Shown: positions 1 to 9,707, counted from the first letter of the stretch. The stretch is 64,000 nucleotides of DNA from Thalassotalea psychrophila (GCF_031583595.1 NZ_CP134145.1:868001-932000); one strand, 5' to 3'. Program-made: numbers and translations. The notes: generated from the letters alone by a model not told the origin.

Positions 1-72
1 TGGAGTTTATTAGGATTAACTGCCCAATTCATCAGATACTTTAATGGAGAACTTGCCGATTTTGAGGCTTGA
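1..72 (+). CDS. possible 3' end of an unidentified CDS
   Basis: Frame 1 is open from the window edge to a TGA at 70-72 and would encode a 23-residue C-terminus ending in GELADFEA. It is too short to identify. The last third resembles the tRNA 3'-fragment repeats found at 5583, 9309 and 13858, so it may be a chance open frame. Low confidence. Confidence 0.25.
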   Translation, partial: WSLLGLTAQFIRYFNGELADFEA

Positions 73-227
73 ATGGGATAGCCTGCTGATAATGAAAACT
101 TGTGATGTTTGGTCTTCGCGGAGGCTTGTACGTGAAGGAAAGCGAGTTAGGTGCAAATCCGCCTAACTATTTACACCTGAAATATTGGGTACTAAAATTA
201 TTCCTATATAGGAGTAGGAGAAATACT

Positions 228-746
228 ATGAAAAAACCATTAGCACTAATACTAATTATGCTATTAGCATCGTGCTCAAACACAACTGTAGAACCAAAAA
301 CAGTATCAGCAACTGATGGATTAGCTACAGTAAGACTGGTTAATCCTCATGATTTTACTGACATAGAAACCGGTAATTTTGGTATACAGTCTGATTTCGA
401 GCAGAGTGTAGCTAACAAGTTGGCTGAGGCATTAGCAGACCACTTTAAAGAAACTGATGGAACTATTGATATTACATTCACTAATATTGATTTAGCAGGC
501 GAAACTAGGTTCAATACGCAGGAAATACGTGTATTAAAAGATTTATATATCCCACGCATGTCGTTCGAGTATGTATTCAAAGATGTAGCAGGTAACGTTA
601 TGCTAGCTGATACCGTTGATATTAAAGATATGGGCTATCTATCCAAAAGACTAACGGGTAGAGAAGCTAATGACTCGATAGGATACGACACGCGTATGCT
701 AATAGAATACTTTGAGGAAGTCTTAAAAAAGGTTAACAAAACATAG
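228..746 (+). CDS. DUF3016 family lipoprotein
   Basis: A 172-residue predicted lipoprotein of unknown function. The N-terminus (MKKPLALILIMLLASCSN) is a lipoprotein signal with lipobox LASC, so the mature protein should be anchored by Cys16. The body matches my memory of DUF3016 proteins: a conserved DLAGETRF segment, then RVLKDLYIPRMSFEY, then a DIKDMGYL stretch near the C-terminus. An open frame runs upstream to 102, but the ATG at 228 is chosen because the lipoprotein signal starts there and a purine-rich ribosome site (ggagtaggag, 211-220) sits just upstream. It stands alone, with about 340 bp before the next gene. Confidence 0.8.
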   Translation: MKKPLALILIMLLASCSNTTVEPKTVSATDGLATVRLVNPHDFTDIETGNFGIQSDFEQSVANKLAEALADHFKETDGTIDITFTNIDLAGETRFNTQEIRVLKDLYIPRMSFEYVFKDVAGNVMLADTVDIKDMGYLSKRLTGREANDSIGYDTRMLIEYFEEVLKKVNKT

Positions 747-1086
747 GCTATGTATTTAATAGTATTTTAACCCAGAATTACAGCATACTTGTTAGGTCAG
801 GTTATGTGCTTGCTTCGCACGAATAACATGATCATAACCACATCCATGATATCGCATTAGCATTTTGATTTATGATAATGAAACTTACTTATGTAAAATA
901 ATTTATTCGTCAAACAAACAATTCATTAGTATAAATGACTAATAATCAATAAATTATGCGCGCTTAACATTGTCTTTGCATTTATCTAATTGTTTTTTAA
1001 CGTTTTTATTTTTGGCGCGTTACTTGCTATATATCTTTCAATAAATATACGAAATTTAAGTTAGATAATTGTATCAAGGATATAAA
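747..1086. other. intergenic, no gene seen
   Basis: An AT-rich spacer between the DUF3016 lipoprotein and the DUF2306 gene. No convincing ORF or RNA gene is visible. A weak hairpin-like stretch (gttatgtgcttgcttcgcac and following, about 800-830) could end the lipoprotein transcript but lacks a T-run. The 3' part should hold the promoter of the next gene. Confidence 0.5.
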
Positions 1087-1917
1087 ATGACCCAAGCAGC
1101 AACAACAACCGGTAACGATTTATTTGCCCACTCATCTAGTAATAATTGGTTAAGTCACAGCGCTAAAATGTGGTTTTTAGTGACGGTGCTCGGCCAATGG
1201 ATGTTTGCATTTTATGTCGCGATGTTTTACGGCGGAGTTTCCTTAGATGGTGACTTTGCCCAATGGAATAAAGTAATGCCTCATGGCTATATAGCTGGCG
1301 ATACCATCGGTAATATTGCCGTCGGAGTGCATCTGCTTCTTGCCTTAGTCGTTTTAATTGGTGGGCCATTACAGCTTATCCCTCAAATTAGAAAATTAGC
1401 GCCAAGGTTTCACCGCGTAAATGGCCGAATTTATATATTAACAGCACTGATTTTAAGTGTTGGCGGGCTATTTATGGTATGGACTCGCGGGGTAGCAGGT
1501 GGTGATATTGGCAAATATAGCATTAGCTTAAACGCGATTTTAATCATTGTATTTGCAAGCTTAGCTGTTTATTTCGCAATAAAGCGGGATATAAAAACAC
1601 ACCGCCGTTGGGCAATTAGACTTTTTATTGTTATGGGAGGAGTGTGGTTTTTTCGCATTGGTTTAATGTTGTGGTTAATGATTCATCAAGCACCAGTAGG
1701 GTTTGATCCTAAAACATTTGAAGGCCCATTTTTAACATTCTTAGGCTTTGCACAATACCTTATCCCGTTAGCAGTTACGCAGTTATACTTTAAAGCTGCT
1801 GAAAGCAATAACAGCCAGAATAAGATAATAATGTCTGTTGCTCTTATCGTATTAACTTTAGCAATGGCTGGTGGTATTTTTTCTGCGACAATGGGAATGT
1901 GGTTACCACGAATTTAG
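1087..1917 (+). CDS. DUF2306 family integral membrane protein
   Basis: A 276-residue membrane protein with about seven hydrophobic helices. It has the features of DUF2306 proteins: a loop with QLIPQIRKLAPRFHRVNGRIY after the second helix and KRDIKTHRRWAIRLF later, which supply His/Arg residues facing the membrane. The family is functionally uncharacterised; some members resemble cytochrome-b561-like or respiratory accessory proteins, but nothing here proves haem binding. The ATG at 1087 is preferred over an upstream TTG at 1069 because aagga lies 7 nt before it. It converges with the nucleotide transporter gene on the other strand. Confidence 0.8.
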   Translation: MTQAATTTGNDLFAHSSSNNWLSHSAKMWFLVTVLGQWMFAFYVAMFYGGVSLDGDFAQWNKVMPHGYIAGDTIGNIAVGVHLLLALVVLIGGPLQLIPQIRKLAPRFHRVNGRIYILTALILSVGGLFMVWTRGVAGGDIGKYSISLNAILIIVFASLAVYFAIKRDIKTHRRWAIRLFIVMGGVWFFRIGLMLWLMIHQAPVGFDPKTFEGPFLTFLGFAQYLIPLAVTQLYFKAAESNNSQNKIIMSVALIVLTLAMAGGIFSATMGMWLPRI

Positions 1918-2104
1918 TTTATTTATCACTGATATAATTACGTGAATATATTTGTGGCGTTTGTTGGTTTGGACTTAGTCTTAATATTTGGTGAACCTGC
2001 TTGAAAGTTAACTTTGAAGAGGCTGGCGGTAAGCTACCGCCCAGTCTATTGATTAGTATGTGCTAATAGATTTTCTCGTATTCTTAGATCTAGATTCTAT
2101 ATTT

Positions 2105-2139
2105 AACTATTAACTATTAACTATTCACTATTCACTATT
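2105..2139. repeat. heptamer tandem repeat at the 3' end of the transporter gene
   Basis: Five consecutive 7-bp units: three aactatt followed by two cactatt. Read on the minus strand these are AATAGTG/AATAGTT units. The array overlaps the stop codon and last residues of the transporter gene that ends at 2128. A related AATAGGG array overlaps the end of glnE at 58068. Confidence 0.9.
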
Positions 2140-3468
2140 GTATTTTCTTTGATAATGTTTACCAATAAAAAATGCCAATATGAGCATAAGTAAAGTCAAG
2201 AACAGGTTCAGAAATAGAAATTTTTTCGGCAAAATATTTAACAGATTCAAACCTATAAACACAGTGGCAGCTTGCAATAAATCGCCAATTCGCCAACAGA
2301 CAGTATCAATAACGGCCCTAGCTTCATACTGTTGCCTACGTGTCGTTGGTAAGAAAAGTATCTGCAAAGTCGTTTTCTGCAATGAATAATTTAGGCCATT
2401 TTCGGATATTTTTATGACTTTAAATAGCGTAACTAAAGGAAAGAATGCTAGTAGACCATAGCCCATAAATATCAATAAAGGTGTAACTATAAAAGCGATA
2501 TTAAACCCTGCCCATTTGATCAACCGTGAAACGATAAAAAACTGTATAAATAAACCAATTAAATTTACCCAAAAATAAAATTCGCTGTAAAACTTACCAA
2601 TATAACTTTCTTTTGAGTCGACCATGTTACCCATCTCTATCCCTTGCTGATAGAACGTTTCAACCAATACCGCCATTAAGTATTCTCCAATGCTACTGCA
2701 CCAGTTCATTAAAATTACAAAAATAGCAATCAGCAGTAAGTAGCGGCTTTTGATTACCAGTGAAAAACCGCTTAACAGAGAAGGCTGTTGCCTAGTTGGA
2801 GTTGGTGCAACATTAAAACCTGTTGTGTTGTATATCTTTACATTTGCGGCCAAAAATGCAGAAACTAGTAATGGAATAATACTTATCAAAAGCATATGGA
2901 AACTGTCAAAGTAATCCATTAACATCCTCGATATTGCTGAGCCTACCCAAGCACCTAAACTGGCACCTACGGCAACAAGAGCAAACAATCTTTCTCCAGA
3001 CTTTTTGTTATAAACTTGAGAAGTAAAAGCCCAGAATTGTGACACCATGAGCACCCCAAAAGCACCAAGCCAAAGAAAGAAAGGAATCGAAAGTTTGTAT
3101 CCTGCTTGTCCTAAGATATAAAATAATAAAAGGTTGCATGAAAAGAACACTGCAATGCAAATCATGAAAGTACGACTGCTGAATTGACGTGAAAATACTC
3201 CGTAAATGGGAAGTAAAATAACAAGGACTATTACTTGTAGAGCAACAGCATAACTACGCGCTTCTGCGCCGCCTTCCACTAAAATCAGAGTATCCCGTAC
3301 AGGCTTTAATAGATAAGCTGTGAGTAGTAAAAAAAACAACGACCCCATCAACAATATAATATTCCAACCTTCACCTGGCTTAATATCAGCACCATTTGCT
3401 AACAATCGTTCAATCCAAGTTAATGGTTTATAGTTATTATGTGATTGTGAGTTATTGGGTTTATCCAT
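2128..3468 (-). CDS. Npt1/Npt2 (Tlc) family nucleotide transporter
   Basis: A 446-residue polytopic membrane protein with about 12 hydrophobic helices, resembling the Npt/Tlc ATP:ADP and NTP/NDP exchange family. Supporting features are the N-terminal cytosolic segment, KPVRDTLILVEGGAEAR in the first helix-loop region, and SGERLFALVAVGASLGAWVGS in the middle. Family members in Rickettsia and plastids exchange nucleotides across membranes; the substrate of free-living marine homologues is not established, and some databases label them MFS transporters. The gene lies 28 bp downstream of the phosphatase-kinase fusion, same strand, so co-transcription is likely. Its 3' end is overlapped by a heptamer repeat, so slippage could alter its last residues. 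Confidence 0.75.
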   Translation of the reverse strand: MDKPNNSQSHNNYKPLTWIERLLANGADIKPGEGWNIILLMGSLFFLLLTAYLLKPVRDTLILVEGGAEARSYAVALQVIVLVILLPIYGVFSRQFSSRTFMICIAVFFSCNLLLFYILGQAGYKLSIPFFLWLGAFGVLMVSQFWAFTSQVYNKKSGERLFALVAVGASLGAWVGSAISRMLMDYFDSFHMLLISIIPLLVSAFLAANVKIYNTTGFNVAPTPTRQQPSLLSGFSLVIKSRYLLLIAIFVILMNWCSSIGEYLMAVLVETFYQQGIEMGNMVDSKESYIGKFYSEFYFWVNLIGLFIQFFIVSRLIKWAGFNIAFIVTPLLIFMGYGLLAFFPLVTLFKVIKISENGLNYSLQKTTLQILFLPTTRRQQYEARAVIDTVCWRIGDLLQAATVFIGLNLLNILPKKFLFLNLFLTLLMLILAFFIGKHYQRKYNSE

Positions 3469-3496
3469 TAACTACATACCCTATAATTATCACCAT

Positions 3497-5434
3497 TTAA
3501 GGACTGGTAGCGGTTGATAATATTAAGTCTCTGCGCTTTAAAATCGCTTTGATTTGTGAGCTGCTTAGTAAGTCATCAAGCACTTTGTTTAATTTTTCAT
3601 AGGTTAGGCTTGTTAATTTTTTTCTAAACAATGACGACAGTTTCAGGGTTGTTTTCTTATACATATCTGGTGGGTGTTGGGATATACCAAAGGCGATAGA
3701 ATGATCGATAAGGTATAGCATAAAGTCTTTTCTAGAGAAGTTTAAATTAGTTTGATTTCTATCATCGTTATATATCAAAACATCGAAGATATAACGAGTG
3801 ATATATTGTTCTAGCCGTGGGCAATAACTATCGAAGACAATGCCTTGTTCTTCTCTTTCTTTTTCGCTGATCAAGTCATTAACCCAATATTGCAACAATC
3901 CATATTTCCCGTCGATTTTTCTACGCACTGCTACAGGAACCAGATTTAAGTCGAGCATACGGTCAATACGAAATGCGGCTATTTCATAATGGTATCTGTC
4001 TGCTACATACCTTTGATTTGGATATCGACCGTTGTCCAATCTAGGGTCTGAGTCGTGGGTTTTAAACAGTGCCCTGATCTGTTTACCATCTTTTGTTAAA
4101 GATAATATGTTGGATTTGGTTATGCCCACACCTATTGGCTCTGAATTGATGACTTTAGCGGTTAACAAAAAGTCTTTAATTTGTTCATCTGTCATCGAAC
4201 TAGAGCCGACGCTGAAGCGATTAGTTTCGCTTATTATTGGCTGTAAGCTATTTGACTCTAACGTTTGAACTTTTATCATATCGCCATCGATAACAACCGC
4301 TCTGGCGTTGCCTTTATAAACATTTTTTAACATGCCGGTGTCGGCGAGAATGACTTGTCCAGATAAACGACTATTCACCTCTTTGTATAACGGAGTGTGT
4401 CCCACTACTATGCGTTTAGCTCCGAGTTTTTTGAGTATGCGTTCAGTGTTGAAGGATTCACTATAAGGATGGCAATAGGCATTACCTCTATACCACATTG
4501 GACTCTTATCGGAAAACGCAAAGCTACTTTGCAATTCGTGTAAACGAATTAAATCCTTGTACCATTTAGGTATTTTATTTCTAGAGTTTTTTTTATTTTT
4601 ATCAATATAGGGCTGTATTGCTTTGTTAAGGTAATCAATTCGATTCCAAAAATCAGCAGTTTCAGCAAGTATACCTTTTGCTTGTAAAGCGGCGACAATC
4701 TCCTGATATTCCCAAACAGGCTCAATTATTTTGTTTATCTCTGTCAAATCCATGTCATGCAGATCTGATGATAAGCCGCCATGAACAAAAACAGAATCAT
4801 TGATCTTGATAACTGGTCTAGCTGAACGAAGCCAGCGTCCATACTTTCCGTTCGGTAAAAAAGCCGCAACAAAAGCACTGAACCCTGGTGGATGTTGCGA
4901 GGTAAAATTTGCTGCCAAAACATCTTCACTTAAGTTAGGATGGTTGGCATTAAACTGAGTCTGTAAATTTACTCTTTGCTGCTTAGTTTCTTCTGGTATA
5001 AACGCGGAAAACTCTTCCTTTGATACATATCTAAGATCACCAGTTGTCACCATTAGTTCGTGATTACCTAGCACCTGCAATACCATTCCGCCACTTTTCG
5101 GGGCTTGTTGTTGCAGTTTGATCAATAGATCCATAACTTTGCGCGAATCTGCCCCTCGATCAAGCAAATCGCCTAAGCTAATTAAATATGTATTACCGCC
5201 AATCCAATCAGCATTATCATTAATCAGTTTAAGTTTTGTTAAAAGAGCATGAAATTCTGGATAAGCACCATGAATATCGCCGATAGCAATAACTTTATTC
5301 GCGGTTTTATAAGTAGCTGAAAAATTAGTTTTCGCTGATACGGTGCTTATAAAAAAGCCGAGTATAACCAATTGCACGCATATGACTTTCTTTAGCGGTA
5401 ATTTATTCAACAAAATATTCAAAGCCCTATACAT
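3497..5434 (-). CDS. secreted metallophosphoesterase fused to a Fam20C/HipA-like kinase domain
   Basis: A 645-residue exported protein. Residues 1-34 are a signal peptide ending in VSA. Residues about 46-370 are a calcineurin-like PPP phosphoesterase: GDIHG (52-56), GDLLDRG (88-94), GNHE (123-126), VHGG (217-220) and GHTP (345-348), all metal-binding motifs intact. Residues about 430-640 look like an atypical kinase: a lone Lys in ALFKTHD (K458), a helix with YHYEIAAFR (E484), then IYNDDRNQTNL (D557/D558, N563) and LIDHSIAFG (D577). This spacing resembles the catalytic loop and DFG equivalent of Fam20C/HipA-type kinases. The phosphatase call is firm; the kinase call is inference from motif order. 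It is first in a likely operon with the nucleotide transporter. Confidence 0.75.
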   Translation of the reverse strand: MYRALNILLNKLPLKKVICVQLVILGFFISTVSAKTNFSATYKTANKVIAIGDIHGAYPEFHALLTKLKLINDNADWIGGNTYLISLGDLLDRGADSRKVMDLLIKLQQQAPKSGGMVLQVLGNHELMVTTGDLRYVSKEEFSAFIPEETKQQRVNLQTQFNANHPNLSEDVLAANFTSQHPPGFSAFVAAFLPNGKYGRWLRSARPVIKINDSVFVHGGLSSDLHDMDLTEINKIIEPVWEYQEIVAALQAKGILAETADFWNRIDYLNKAIQPYIDKNKKNSRNKIPKWYKDLIRLHELQSSFAFSDKSPMWYRGNAYCHPYSESFNTERILKKLGAKRIVVGHTPLYKEVNSRLSGQVILADTGMLKNVYKGNARAVVIDGDMIKVQTLESNSLQPIISETNRFSVGSSSMTDEQIKDFLLTAKVINSEPIGVGITKSNILSLTKDGKQIRALFKTHDSDPRLDNGRYPNQRYVADRYHYEIAAFRIDRMLDLNLVPVAVRRKIDGKYGLLQYWVNDLISEKEREEQGIVFDSYCPRLEQYITRYIFDVLIYNDDRNQTNLNFSRKDFMLYLIDHSIAFGISQHPPDMYKKTTLKLSSLFRKKLTSLTYEKLNKVLDDLLSSSQIKAILKRRDLILSTATSP

Positions 5435-5582
5435 TATTCTTTACTTCAAAGCTTAGACAAAGATATAAGGCGTTGCAAACAGGTAATGTTTTTTGGGCCG
5501 TTTGGGCTTTTGTGGGGCTTATTTAATATTAAATTGGTGATATAAAAATAGACGGTTTAGGGCGTCATTATTGTTTCTAAAT

Positions 5583-5623
5583 GTTGCCCCCTTGACTTGG
5601 ATAGGGGAGCTGCCGATTATGAG
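5583..5623 (-). repeat. degenerate tRNA-Ile2(CAU) 3'-half fragment
   Basis: About 41 bp similar to the 3' half of the intact tRNA at 15944-16020, in the same orientation, ending in the anticodon loop (tgccgattatgag is exact). The T-arm region has several substitutions. It is the most divergent of the three convincing copies. Confidence 0.65.
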
Positions 5624-5689
5624 GGATACAGCTAACAAAAAATTGAAATGTATATTGATTTCAGTATGAGAATAAAACCACTTTTCAGG

Positions 5690-5726
5690 CATAAAAAAGC
5701 ACCACGCAGTAACTACGTAGTGCTTT
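5690..5726 (-). terminator. rho-independent terminator of the S8 protease gene
   Basis: On the minus strand an 11-bp stem (aaagcactacg with its complement, one wobble pair) closes a short loop and is followed by a run of six T. It starts 14 bp after the protease stop codon. Confidence 0.85.
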
Positions 5727-5740
5727 GAACTCTTAGTGGG

Positions 5741-8700
5741 TTAATCGTTTTGTATATTAACTAAGGTACGTTTAAATACACTACCGTCACTATGGGTAAT
5801 AACCCCTAGATATTTTTTAGCATCTAATCCTTCCCATTCTACTGTTATAGTTTCTGTTGTACCTAACACAGCTGATGTAGGTGCTGTAACAGTCATATTA
5901 TCCTCATCTGCTGCGGGGGCCCAGCTAAATAAACTGTAGTTAGCCTCAACACCATCGGTTTGCCATCCGTGCACGGCAACCAGATAAAAGGGACTACCAG
6001 CTCCTGCAATATCAACTTGTTCGGCACTGGTACCATTACCTGAACTACCAACAAATTTCTCCTCAGCATCCCAAACGTATAAATCAAGATCATCTACGCC
6101 ATCAGTGTATTCATCAAATAATGAAATACGAACCATATCAGCGTCGACTGAAGCTAATACTACATGCCAAGTAATACCTGTACAGACAAATGGGAAGCCT
6201 CCATCAAAATCGCATGTTTGTATTGCTACATTGAAGTCGTTTGAAGGATCATCTTCAACATTGCCATCGATAGTTGCCGCAGGTACTAAGCCAAGGGGCA
6301 TAGCAGAATAGTTACCACTATAACCAAAAGTAATATCGAAACTTAGAGAACCTTCGGCACCATCGCTAAACACTTCAGCAGGGGCCGCTAATTTTACTGG
6401 TTTAATAGCAACCGGACTGCGCACAATTTGTGTACCATCTACCCATGAAATACCACCTGTTGCATAGGTATCAATAGCAGCATCAACATTACTAAAGGTA
6501 ACTTCATAGGTGACACTTTCTCCAGGAAGAATTTTAATAACTTTAGGATCAAAACTTACCATTATGCCCTCAAGACCATCAACGACAGGAGTGTAAACTG
6601 CATAAGCATCAGACACACTTGTAACTGTTCGAGTTACGGTTTGATTACCAGCCAATGAGCCAATCGCTATCGACGGGTAGTTCATGTTACTTGGATCTGG
6701 CGAGCCTGGGGGACAAATGGTTGGGATTGCCCCTGTACCACACAAAAACCAGAACCAATCATTCCAACCAGCATCATAAACTAAGCCTGGGTTTACCGCC
6801 TTATTAGGTTGTACTGCACCTGCACCATAGGCAAATGGAGTACCTGGAATAAGGTTACCTTCATTAGTCGTTTGGGTTGCAGTCGTCATAAAGGCTGATT
6901 TAATCGCCGCAGGTGACCAAGTAGGGTGTGCTTGTTTCATTAAAGCCGCTAAACCGGCCATATGCGGACTAGACATAGAAGTACCACTATAAGCAGAGAA
7001 ACTTTCACCACCATTTCCTGGTGGAGAAACTGCTGCAATAACATCAACGCCTGGTGCCATAATATCAGGCTTTAATAAATCACCAGAGCCTGCAAGTGCA
7101 GGGCCTCTTGATGAAAATTCAGCAACCATTGGTGCTTCATTAGTGACTGCTGAGCCAGCGCTTAAGCTACCACCATCTGTACCATTATTGATGGCATACG
7201 CTCTTAGTATATTGCCAGTATCAACATCTACATGAATACTAGGAACTGAATGAAAATCTGCATTAAGTGAACTCGGTGAAACGTTAGCCAATACCATGCC
7301 AATACCGCCGGCCATAGCTACCGCCTTACTTTTATCAACTCGAGCAATTGAACCACGATCACAAACAACAATTTTTCCTGCAACAATTTCCGCATCTAAT
7401 GTACCAGGGAAACATTCTCGCACCTGCTCTAGATCTTTTCCGTCAGCAGCAGCTTTAAGAGAATAAACCATTTCAGCAGGACCTACACCATCGCCTAATG
7501 ATACACCTTCATGCTCTACGCCATCGCCATTGGTAGTAATAATAGCTCCCCAACCACGGTCGTGTGTACTGGCTGCCACAGTTGTTAACCATGGGCTATT
7601 GTGTGCAACGGTACTCGCATCAGGTCCGCTGTTACCTGCTGAAGCGGCAACAAATATACCTGCGTCAGCAGCAAATAAAAATGCAATTTCTACCTGATCC
7701 ATAAAGCTAGTACTTGAACCACTAATTGAAAAGTTAAGCACATCCACACCATCGGCAACCGCCTGATCTATTGCAGCTACGCTGTCGCTACCAAAACAAC
7801 CACCTTCGCCTGAGTAGCCCCAGCAGACCTTGTATGCAGCGACTCTTGCGCGAGGTGCCATACCTGTTGCAACACCGATATTAGTGCCATTTATTGATAC
7901 TTCTACTTCACTATTACCTGCGGCGGTACTCATTGTGTGTGAACCGTGTCCTGCAGCATCGCGCGCTGAAGCATATTCATATGGCAATTGAGATTTTACT
8001 AATTTGTCGCCGCCAAAGCCTGAATTAAACCACTGCGCACCAATGAGTTTTTGATTACAACTAGATGCAGGAAATGACTCTCCAGGAGTACATTTTCCGT
8101 GCCAACCAGGTATTTGCTGATAACTTAATTTATTTGATTTATTGTTTTTATTAGTTCCTGTGCGGTCTGAAAAACTCTCTGACTCAGGCCATACACCGGA
8201 ATCAATAATACCGACAATAATATCTTCACCTGCGAAGTCTTTACCTCCGAGGTGCTCCCACAAACCATCACTATTGATACCATCAAGTTGCAAAAATGAG
8301 GCTGTAGATACTGTATCTGGTTTAAGTTTCTCATCTGCGACTACGCTTAAAACATCTGAATTAGAGTTCAATTTAGCGACTTGGCTTGAAGTTAACACTG
8401 CAGAAAAACCGTTATAAGCATACTTATAACTGTAAATTTTCTTGGGTGAACCAAGTTCTTTTAATAACGTATCATGTTGATTCGTTAGGTAATCACCATA
8501 AGCGATAACATGTTTACTGTTTGGATTGAACTTTTTATTTGGTTTAGGTTTTGTCGCTTTTAATCCCTTTATACCGCCGTTATAAGCCGCAATAGGATTA
8601 CCTTTTAAGCGAATTAGATATACACCATTTTCGGGGCTTTTTTTAACTGATGAGATGCTTTTTATGAGCGAGTCGGCATCAATTGCTGGTATGTTTTCAG

Positions 8701-8818
8701 CTAATGCTGAACTACTTATTAAGCACGATATGGTGAGTACAAAAGCAAAACTTATTTGATATATTTGAGGTACAAATTTAATACTGGTTTTATTTAAATG
8801 CTTGAAGAAAATATTCAT
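5741..8818 (-). CDS. secreted S8 family serine peptidase (subtilase) with PA domain
   Basis: A 1025-residue secreted protease. Residues 1-40 form a signal peptide (cleavage near ALA-EN); about 60-165 look like an inhibitor I9-type propeptide. The catalytic triad is visible as D206 (GIIDSGVWPES), H291 (GHGSHTMSTAAG) and S614 (SGTSMSSPHMAG), with oxyanion N396 (SAGNSGPD). A PA domain is inserted at about 440-560. After about 700 there are Fn3-like and prepeptidase-type beta-sandwich regions, the latter resembling a PPC domain. The architecture is like the large extracellular subtilases of marine Alteromonadales. It sits alone between two tRNA fragments and has its own terminator. It has no GlyGly-CTERM tail. 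Confidence 0.92.
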   Translation of the reverse strand: MNIFFKHLNKTSIKFVPQIYQISFAFVLTISCLISSSALAENIPAIDADSLIKSISSVKKSPENGVYLIRLKGNPIAAYNGGIKGLKATKPKPNKKFNPNSKHVIAYGDYLTNQHDTLLKELGSPKKIYSYKYAYNGFSAVLTSSQVAKLNSNSDVLSVVADEKLKPDTVSTASFLQLDGINSDGLWEHLGGKDFAGEDIIVGIIDSGVWPESESFSDRTGTNKNNKSNKLSYQQIPGWHGKCTPGESFPASSCNQKLIGAQWFNSGFGGDKLVKSQLPYEYASARDAAGHGSHTMSTAAGNSEVEVSINGTNIGVATGMAPRARVAAYKVCWGYSGEGGCFGSDSVAAIDQAVADGVDVLNFSISGSSTSFMDQVEIAFLFAADAGIFVAASAGNSGPDASTVAHNSPWLTTVAASTHDRGWGAIITTNGDGVEHEGVSLGDGVGPAEMVYSLKAAADGKDLEQVRECFPGTLDAEIVAGKIVVCDRGSIARVDKSKAVAMAGGIGMVLANVSPSSLNADFHSVPSIHVDVDTGNILRAYAINNGTDGGSLSAGSAVTNEAPMVAEFSSRGPALAGSGDLLKPDIMAPGVDVIAAVSPPGNGGESFSAYSGTSMSSPHMAGLAALMKQAHPTWSPAAIKSAFMTTATQTTNEGNLIPGTPFAYGAGAVQPNKAVNPGLVYDAGWNDWFWFLCGTGAIPTICPPGSPDPSNMNYPSIAIGSLAGNQTVTRTVTSVSDAYAVYTPVVDGLEGIMVSFDPKVIKILPGESVTYEVTFSNVDAAIDTYATGGISWVDGTQIVRSPVAIKPVKLAAPAEVFSDGAEGSLSFDITFGYSGNYSAMPLGLVPAATIDGNVEDDPSNDFNVAIQTCDFDGGFPFVCTGITWHVVLASVDADMVRISLFDEYTDGVDDLDLYVWDAEEKFVGSSGNGTSAEQVDIAGAGSPFYLVAVHGWQTDGVEANYSLFSWAPAADEDNMTVTAPTSAVLGTTETITVEWEGLDAKKYLGVITHSDGSVFKRTLVNIQND

Positions 8819-9308
8819 ATATTTATCCTAAACTTTATAATTTGTATTTTTTACATGCAAAGACATAAAAAACATACACTATAAAACCGTTGATTTTTCA
8901 AACCGGATTGCGTGACGTTGCAACTAAAATAGTTTTAAAATCAATACATCAGTGAAATATGTAAAGCACTATTTTGCGGAATTGTTAAATGAGAGTTTAT
9001 GCTGAAGCCATTTAATCCCTAAATTTGTTAATTAGCTTAGACGGTAATATGACTTTTGCAATAAACATGCAAATAAACATATTCTCTAATGATTAAGTCG
9101 ATTAGTTTTCAATGGTAAATTAAGTGGGCAACATGAGAAAACTAAATGAATAGCTGAAATTTTCTCGAACAAAATGAATAGAAAAATTTGGTTCTTAGGC
9201 TATATATACCTAATTTATATGGAGAGAGATATGGTAATAGATACGAGTCTGACCAAAACCGAATAGCACGGATGGTCTGAGATAAATCGAAGAAATGTAA
9301 GATGAAAA

Positions 9309-9352
9309 TGGTGGTCCTCCCTGACTTGAACTGGGGACTTGCCGATTATGAG
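9309..9352 (-). repeat. tRNA-Ile2(CAU) 3'-half fragment
   Basis: A 44-bp segment matching the tRNA at 15944-16020 from its encoded CCA end (tggtgg) to the anticodon loop (gattatgag) with a few substitutions and one deleted base. The orientation is the same as the intact tRNA. The similarity stops in the anticodon loop, as expected of an attachment-site copy. Confidence 0.8.
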
Positions 9353-9589
9353 GCCAACGGAATTGCCTTTTTACGTGTCGTAAGTGTAGGAAAAATAACG
9401 TTTTTCACCATCCGGAAATGCAAGGCCAGTCGGCACCGAAACCCTACCGAGCCTCGGTCACTTGGTCCGACGAAAGCGATATGCTAACACGAAGAATTTT
9501 ATGCGTTTTTATCGACCGAACACCTAACTTTTACCGAACGCTGGAGCTTGTGTGAGGACGAGTGAAGCGTTGAAGAGTGCTCGACACTC

Positions 9590-9690
9590 AGCCAATTTTA
9601 GGCAAACGGTCAGTCGTCGTGGCTGATATTGTAGGTTAGGCTTTGTTTTTTAGGATTAGGTACTTTGCCACATTGGGCTTTCTTGATGAT
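9590..9690 (-). repeat. degenerate coding-like repeat, partner of 11515-11778
   Basis: Read on the minus strand, one frame gives KKAQCGKVPNPKKQSLTYN before a stop. The region at 11690-11778 gives NKSQCGKISSPDKPTLTYN. The two share the Q-C-G-K and L-T-Y-N anchors at the same spacing, so they are probably copies of one decayed gene or of a dispersed repeat that happens to be open. Confidence 0.4.
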
Positions 9691-9707
9691 GTTGAAGCTC
9701 ATAGGTT

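Larger units (their letters stand above)
5435..5740. other. intergenic with tRNA 3' fragment and terminator
   Basis: The spacer between the S8 protease gene and the phosphatase-kinase gene, both on the minus strand. It holds a degenerate tRNA-Ile2 3' half (5583-5623), the protease terminator (5690-5726) and presumably the promoter of the phosphatase-kinase operon. No ORF is convincing. Confidence 0.6.

Noticed and set aside
45..66. A fourth tRNA-Ile2 3' fragment (acttgccgattttgag)
   Set aside because: Only about 16 bp match and the T-arm part is absent; it also lies in a possible coding frame. Too weak to count with the copies at 5583, 9309 and 13858.
137..170. Cobalamin-riboswitch-like core (ggtgcaaatccg) upstream of the DUF3016 gene
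   Set aside because: The following conserved box of cobalamin riboswitches is missing and the downstream gene has no B12 link.
102..227. 42-residue N-terminal extension of the DUF3016 lipoprotein
   Set aside because: The lipoprotein signal and ribosome site support the start at 228.
9302..9487. 61-codon ORF
   Set aside because: It overlaps the tRNA fragment and has no ribosome site or recognisable protein features.
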